From NCBI GenBank assembly GCA_049793155.1, contig JBARBN010000171.1:1-15332 (forward strand): 15,332 nucleotides of DNA, written 5' to 3'. Made by a program: the position numbers and the translations under genes. Below, one piece after another: positions 12,705 to 15,332 of this stretch (positions within the stretch are counted from its first letter, which is position 1; every line of letters begins with the position of its first letter). A model generated the notes under the pieces. That model was given only the letters and a program-made list of their open reading frames with translations, searched no databases and had not been told where the DNA came from. This DNA comes from JALNZF01 sp049793155 (lineage in GTDB: Bacteria > Nitrospirota > UBA9217).

Positions 12705-13529
12705 ATGGACCATTATTTAAAAGAGCTCATCGAAAACGCACTTGCTGAAGACCTCGGCTCCGGTGATGTAACCTCCGAGGCGACCATCCCCGCAGACGCC
12801 ACGTCCGAAGCCGTGATGCTGGCAAAGCAGCACCTGGTTCTTGCCGGGATAGAGGTCAGCAGGAAAGTGTTCCTCACGCTTGATCCGGCCATTCACTTCA
12901 TACCCTTTGCGAAGGACGGCGACATCATCCATGCGGGCACCGAGCTTGCGCGGCTGTCCGGGAATACGAGAGCGCTGCTTGCGGGCGAACGCGTCGCGCT
13001 GAACCTGCTTCAGCACCTGTCCGGCATCGCGACGCTGACCGCCAGATATGTGGATCAGTTGAAGGGTTTGAAGGCCGCGGTGCTTGATACGCGTAAGACA
13101 CTCCCCGGTTTGCGTCAGCTTGAAAAGAACGCAGTCCGTATTGGCGGCGGGAAGAACCACCGGATGGGACTATATGACATGATCCTGATCAAGGACAATC
13201 ACATCAAAGCGGCGGGAGGCATCACGAAAGCGGTCGCATCCGCACGAATGAAGGCCGGAAAGCTCAGGATCGAAGTCGAGACCAAAACACTCGATGAGGT
13301 GCGCGAGGCATTGGCGACAAAGGCCGACATCATCATGCTCGATAATATGCCGGTGGAGATGATGCGCGGAGCGGTGAACCTGATCGCAGGCCGCGCCCTC
13401 GTGGAAGCCTCCGGCAACGTGACGCTGGAGACGGTTCGGCGGATCGCGGAGACGGGTGTGGACTTTGTGTCGTCCGGAAGTTTGACGCATTCCGCGCCGG
13501 CCGCGGATATCAGTATGAAAATTCAGTGA
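12705..13529 (+). CDS. nadC: Nicotinate-nucleotide pyrophosphorylase (quinolinate PRTase)
   Basis: A 274-residue quinolinate phosphoribosyltransferase: quinolinate + PRPP to nicotinate mononucleotide + CO2, the step where de novo NAD synthesis enters the pyridine pathway. Active-site residues expected from the family are present: R96 (GERVALNLL), R130 and R137 (LDTRKTLPGLR), H152/R153 (GGKNHRMGL), K163 (IKDNH), E192 (EVET) and D213 (MLDNM), plus the C-terminal SSGSLTHSAPAADISMKI. Length is typical (270-290). The only upstream purine-rich signal, AAGGAG (12684-12689), is 15 nt from the ATG, longer than usual, and no other in-frame start exists. It begins 30 bp after valS and is probably co-transcribed with it. 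Confidence 0.96.
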   Translation: MDHYLKELIENALAEDLGSGDVTSEATIPADATSEAVMLAKQHLVLAGIEVSRKVFLTLDPAIHFIPFAKDGDIIHAGTELARLSGNTRALLAGERVALNLLQHLSGIATLTARYVDQLKGLKAAVLDTRKTLPGLRQLEKNAVRIGGGKNHRMGLYDMILIKDNHIKAAGGITKAVASARMKAGKLRIEVETKTLDEVREALATKADIIMLDNMPVEMMRGAVNLIAGRALVEASGNVTLETVRRIAETGVDFVSSGSLTHSAPAADISMKIQ

Positions 13530-13550
13530 CGGGGACAGTGTTCACGTCAC
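13526..13550. repeat. REP-like GGGGACAGTGTTCAC fragment at the nadC stop
   Basis: GTGAC (13526-13530) and GTCAC (13546-13550) are inverted arms around GGGGACAGTGTTCAC. The first arm contains the nadC stop codon. GGGGACAGTGTTCAC resembles a dispersed REP-type sequence often associated with REP-associated Y1 transposases; this is from memory. It may be a lone copy or remnant. Confidence 0.5.
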
Positions 13551-13588
13551 GGTTCATGCTGAAAAATGCATGCAGATAAATATCTTTT

Positions 13589-13618
13589 CCCTGGACCCGG
13601 CACCCTGACCCCTGCACC
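13589..13618 (-). repeat. C-rich repeat ahead of birA; G4 motif on the minus strand
   Basis: The plus strand is four C-runs separated by 3-4 nt (CCC TGGA CCC GGCA CCC TGA CCCC), so the minus strand satisfies the four-G-run pattern for a G-quadruplex. GACCCCTGC (13607-13615) is the inverse of GCAGGGGTC found after birA. It is intergenic if birA starts at 13629. Confidence 0.5.
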
Positions 13619-13628
13619 TTTGCTTATT

Positions 13629-14600
13629 ATGTATAAAGAAAAAATCCTTAACCTGCTCCGGTCGTCTTGCGAAGGATTCATTTCGGGAGAAGAACTGGCG
13701 AGAAAATGCGGCATCTCCCGCACGATGGTCTGGAAACACATAAAATCACTGGAGCGTGAAGGGTTCGGTATCGACGCCGTTCCGTCGCAGGGATATCGGA
13801 TTACGACCGAGCCTGATATCCTCAGGCAGAGCGATATCAAGTCGGGGCTCAAGACCGCGGTTATGGGGAAAAAGATACGATTCCTGTCCGAGGTCGCATC
13901 GACGAACACCCTGGCCATGGAGATGGCGGCTGATGGAACGCCCGAGGGGACGGTTGTGATCGCAGAGACGCAGACCGGCGGTAAGGGCAGGCTCGGCAGG
14001 AAATGGATCTCCCCGAAAGGCAACCTTTATCTGAGTGTGGTACTCCGTCCGGATATTCCGATTCATAAAGCGCCCCTGATCACGCTGACAGGCGCCGTGG
14101 CAGTGGCGTCGGCGATCAGGACAGCGTGCGGGCTGGAGGCCGGCATCAAATGGCCGAACGATATCCTTATCTCCGGTAAAAAAGTCAGCGGTTTGCTGAC
14201 CGAGATGAGCGCGGAGCAGGACCGCATCCGTCATGTCGTGCTCGGCATAGGGGTGGATGTAAACATGGAGATGACTGAGTTGCCCCCCGAGGTCCGCAGC
14301 CACACGACCACGCTCGCGGAAGAGGCGGGAGCGAAGATAAACAGGACCAGACTGCTTCAGCAGGTCCTGCGGGACCTTGAGCGCTGGTATCAGAAGTTCC
14401 TCAACAATGATGCGGATGTCCTCGAAGAATGGAAAAGGCTCAACACGACCGTCGGCAACCGCGTCACCGTGAGCGGAGCGGGCGAGGCTCTCGATGGCCT
14501 GGCGCAGGGAGTTGACAGTGATGGCAGGCTTATCGTGAGGCTCGACGACGGCACGATCCGCACGGTCGCAGCAGGGGATGTGACGATAAGGAAGAGATAG
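13629..14600 (+). CDS. birA: Bifunctional biotin-protein ligase / biotin operon repressor
   Basis: A 323-residue biotin--[acetyl-CoA-carboxylase] ligase with a DNA-binding arm. Residues 1-60 form a winged helix-turn-helix (SGEELARKCGISRTMVWKHI), so it can also act as a biotin-responsive repressor. The catalytic part has STNTLAMEMA (91-100), the adenylate-binding loop GGKGRLGRKW (117-126, a variant of GRGRRGR) and KWPNDILISGKKVSG (174-188). A C-terminal SH3-like domain ends in DDGTIRTVAAGDV. I use the ATG at 13629 (MYKEKILNLLR): the frame is open to an ATG at 13566, but the extra 21 residues merely translate a C-rich repeat (PGPGTLTPAP). Neither ATG has a clear ribosome-binding site. It lies between nadC and coaX in a cofactor cluster; biotinylation of a carboxylase encoded elsewhere is the expected role. 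Confidence 0.95.
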   Translation: MYKEKILNLLRSSCEGFISGEELARKCGISRTMVWKHIKSLEREGFGIDAVPSQGYRITTEPDILRQSDIKSGLKTAVMGKKIRFLSEVASTNTLAMEMAADGTPEGTVVIAETQTGGKGRLGRKWISPKGNLYLSVVLRPDIPIHKAPLITLTGAVAVASAIRTACGLEAGIKWPNDILISGKKVSGLLTEMSAEQDRIRHVVLGIGVDVNMEMTELPPEVRSHTTTLAEEAGAKINRTRLLQQVLRDLERWYQKFLNNDADVLEEWKRLNTTVGNRVTVSGAGEALDGLAQGVDSDGRLIVRLDDGTIRTVAAGDVTIRKR

Positions 14601-14632
14601 GGTCATGGGGCAGGGGGCAGGGGTCTGACCCA
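14600..14632 (+). repeat. G-rich repeat with quadruplex pattern before coaX
   Basis: GGG (14600-14602), GGGG (14607-14610), GGGGG (14613-14617) and GGGG (14620-14623) are separated by 4, 2 and 2 nt, matching the G-quadruplex pattern on the coding strand. GGGTC-TGACCC (14621-14630) adds a short palindrome. The 11-mer GGGGGCAGGGG also occurs just after icd (4564-4574). It lies between the birA stop and the coaX ribosome-binding site. Confidence 0.5.
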
Positions 14633-14653
14633 GCTGTTCATTCCGGAGGAAAA

Positions 14654-15332
14654 ATGCTCTTAGCCATCGATATAGGCAATACCAATGTGGTCCTCGGGGT
14701 GTTCGACGGGGAAAAACTCGTTGAAAACTGGCGCGTGGGTACGAACACGCAGATCACACCCGATGAGTACGCCATGATCTTCAAGGACCTCTTCGGATTC
14801 GCCGGCATCGAGTTCGGCCAGATACAGGGTGTTATCATCTCGACCGTGGTGCCGCCGCTCCTGCCGGTGATGGTCGAGATGTCCTTGAAGTACATCAGGA
14901 TCGAGCCCATGGTCGTAACGCATGAGCTTAAGACGGGTATTTCGATACGCACAGATAATCCAAAAGAAGTGGGCGCCGATCGTATCGTGAACGCGGCAGC
15001 CGCCTATAAGCTTTACGGCGGGCCGCTCATTATCGTGGATTTCGGCACCGCTACCACCTTTTGCGCGGTTACGAAGAACGGAGAGTATCTCGGCGGGGCA
15101 ATCTGTCCGGGCATGAAGATATCGGCAGAGGCGCTGTTCCAGCGCGCGTCGAAACTGCCGCGGGTCGAACTCGCCAAACCCTCGAAGGTCATCGGTACGG
15201 ACACCATCAGCGCAATGCAGGCGGGCATCATCTACGGTTATGCAGGCCTTGTGGACGGAATTGTGGAGAGGATGAAGAAGGAGCTGGCAGCCGATGCCAG
15301 GGTCGTGGCGACCGGGGGTCTTGCCGAGTTGG
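14654..15332 (+). CDS. coaX: Type III pantothenate kinase, 3' end missing
   Basis: The first 226 codons of a type III pantothenate kinase, which phosphorylates pantothenate in the first committed step of CoA synthesis. Family motifs are all visible: DIGNTN (6-11, phosphate binding), GADR (107-110, with the catalytic Asp109), DFGTATTF (129-136) and GAICPGM (148-154). The family usually has about 255-260 residues, so about 30 are missing because the window ends; no stop is reached and no frameshift is seen. GGAGG (14645-14649) precedes the ATG by 4 nt. This type is feedback-resistant to CoA, unlike CoaA; that is family knowledge. Fusion or clustering with birA is common, and the order birA-coaX fits. 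Confidence 0.97.
   Translation, partial: MLLAIDIGNTNVVLGVFDGEKLVENWRVGTNTQITPDEYAMIFKDLFGFAGIEFGQIQGVIISTVVPPLLPVMVEMSLKYIRIEPMVVTHELKTGISIRTDNPKEVGADRIVNAAAAYKLYGGPLIIVDFGTATTFCAVTKNGEYLGGAICPGMKISAEALFQRASKLPRVELAKPSKVIGTDTISAMQAGIIYGYAGLVDGIVERMKKELAADARVVATGGLAEL

Noticed and set aside
1..15332. CRISPR arrays, tRNA or rRNA genes, insertion-sequence transposases
   Set aside because: No regularly spaced repeats with unique spacers, no cloverleaf or rRNA sequence recognised, and no transposase domain in any frame.

Overview
The window is about 58% GC, densely packed and almost entirely plus-strand. It reads as chromosomal DNA of an anaerobic or microaerophilic bacterium, most likely of the Desulfobacterota or Nitrospirota type. 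The basis for that is a ferredoxin-dependent 2-oxoacid oxidoreductase next to an eukaryotic-type NADP isocitrate dehydrogenase, a receiver protein of the 'TIQKVV' kind, a valS-nadC-birA-coaX block, an apparent selenoprotein gene, and several short dispersed repeats typical of such genomes. The lineage is an inference and cannot be fixed from this sequence alone.

Layout. Positions 1-576 hold no convincing protein gene: a minus-strand terminator, a 'CTTCACTTCGTTCAGG' dispersed repeat, a perfect palindrome, a strong plus-strand promoter (334-362) and a hairpin-rich leader. At 577-1308 lies an ArsM-like SAM methyltransferase whose frame is interrupted by one in-frame TGA (1159-1161). The reading frame continues with conserved family sequence, the TGA sits where relatives carry a conserved Cys, and a hairpin with a GGUC apical loop follows 17 nt downstream, as in bacterial SECIS elements. 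I read it as a selenocysteine codon; ordinary gene calling would cut the protein at 194 residues. A small cassette of unknown function follows: a lipoprotein (1388-1903), a 45-residue ORF (1918-2055) and a 60-residue protein (2081-2263). A VapBC-type toxin-antitoxin pair (2474-3132) has its own sigma70-like promoter and probable operator.

Central metabolism. icd (3361-4560) has its own near-consensus promoter. The three-subunit 2-oxoacid:ferredoxin oxidoreductase operon (4811-7179) starts from a perfect extended -10 placed so close to the ATG that the mRNA is probably leaderless. Isocitrate dehydrogenase and a 2-oxoglutarate oxidoreductase would handle consecutive TCA-cycle steps in either direction, although the alpha subunit also resembles VorB (branched-chain 2-oxoacids).

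Regulation and housekeeping. A 39-codon ORF overlaps the start of a 685-residue receiver-domain protein (7473-9530), which carries a Pro/Ala linker and six degenerate repeats of 61-65 residues. After a terminator and an AT-rich repeat-bearing gap come valS (9843-12674, with a short repeat-derived insertion), nadC (12705-13529), birA (13629-14600) and coaX (14654 to the window end, incomplete). The last three serve NAD, biotin-protein and CoA cofactor metabolism and are probably co-expressed; G/C-rich repeat fragments sit in their intergenic gaps.
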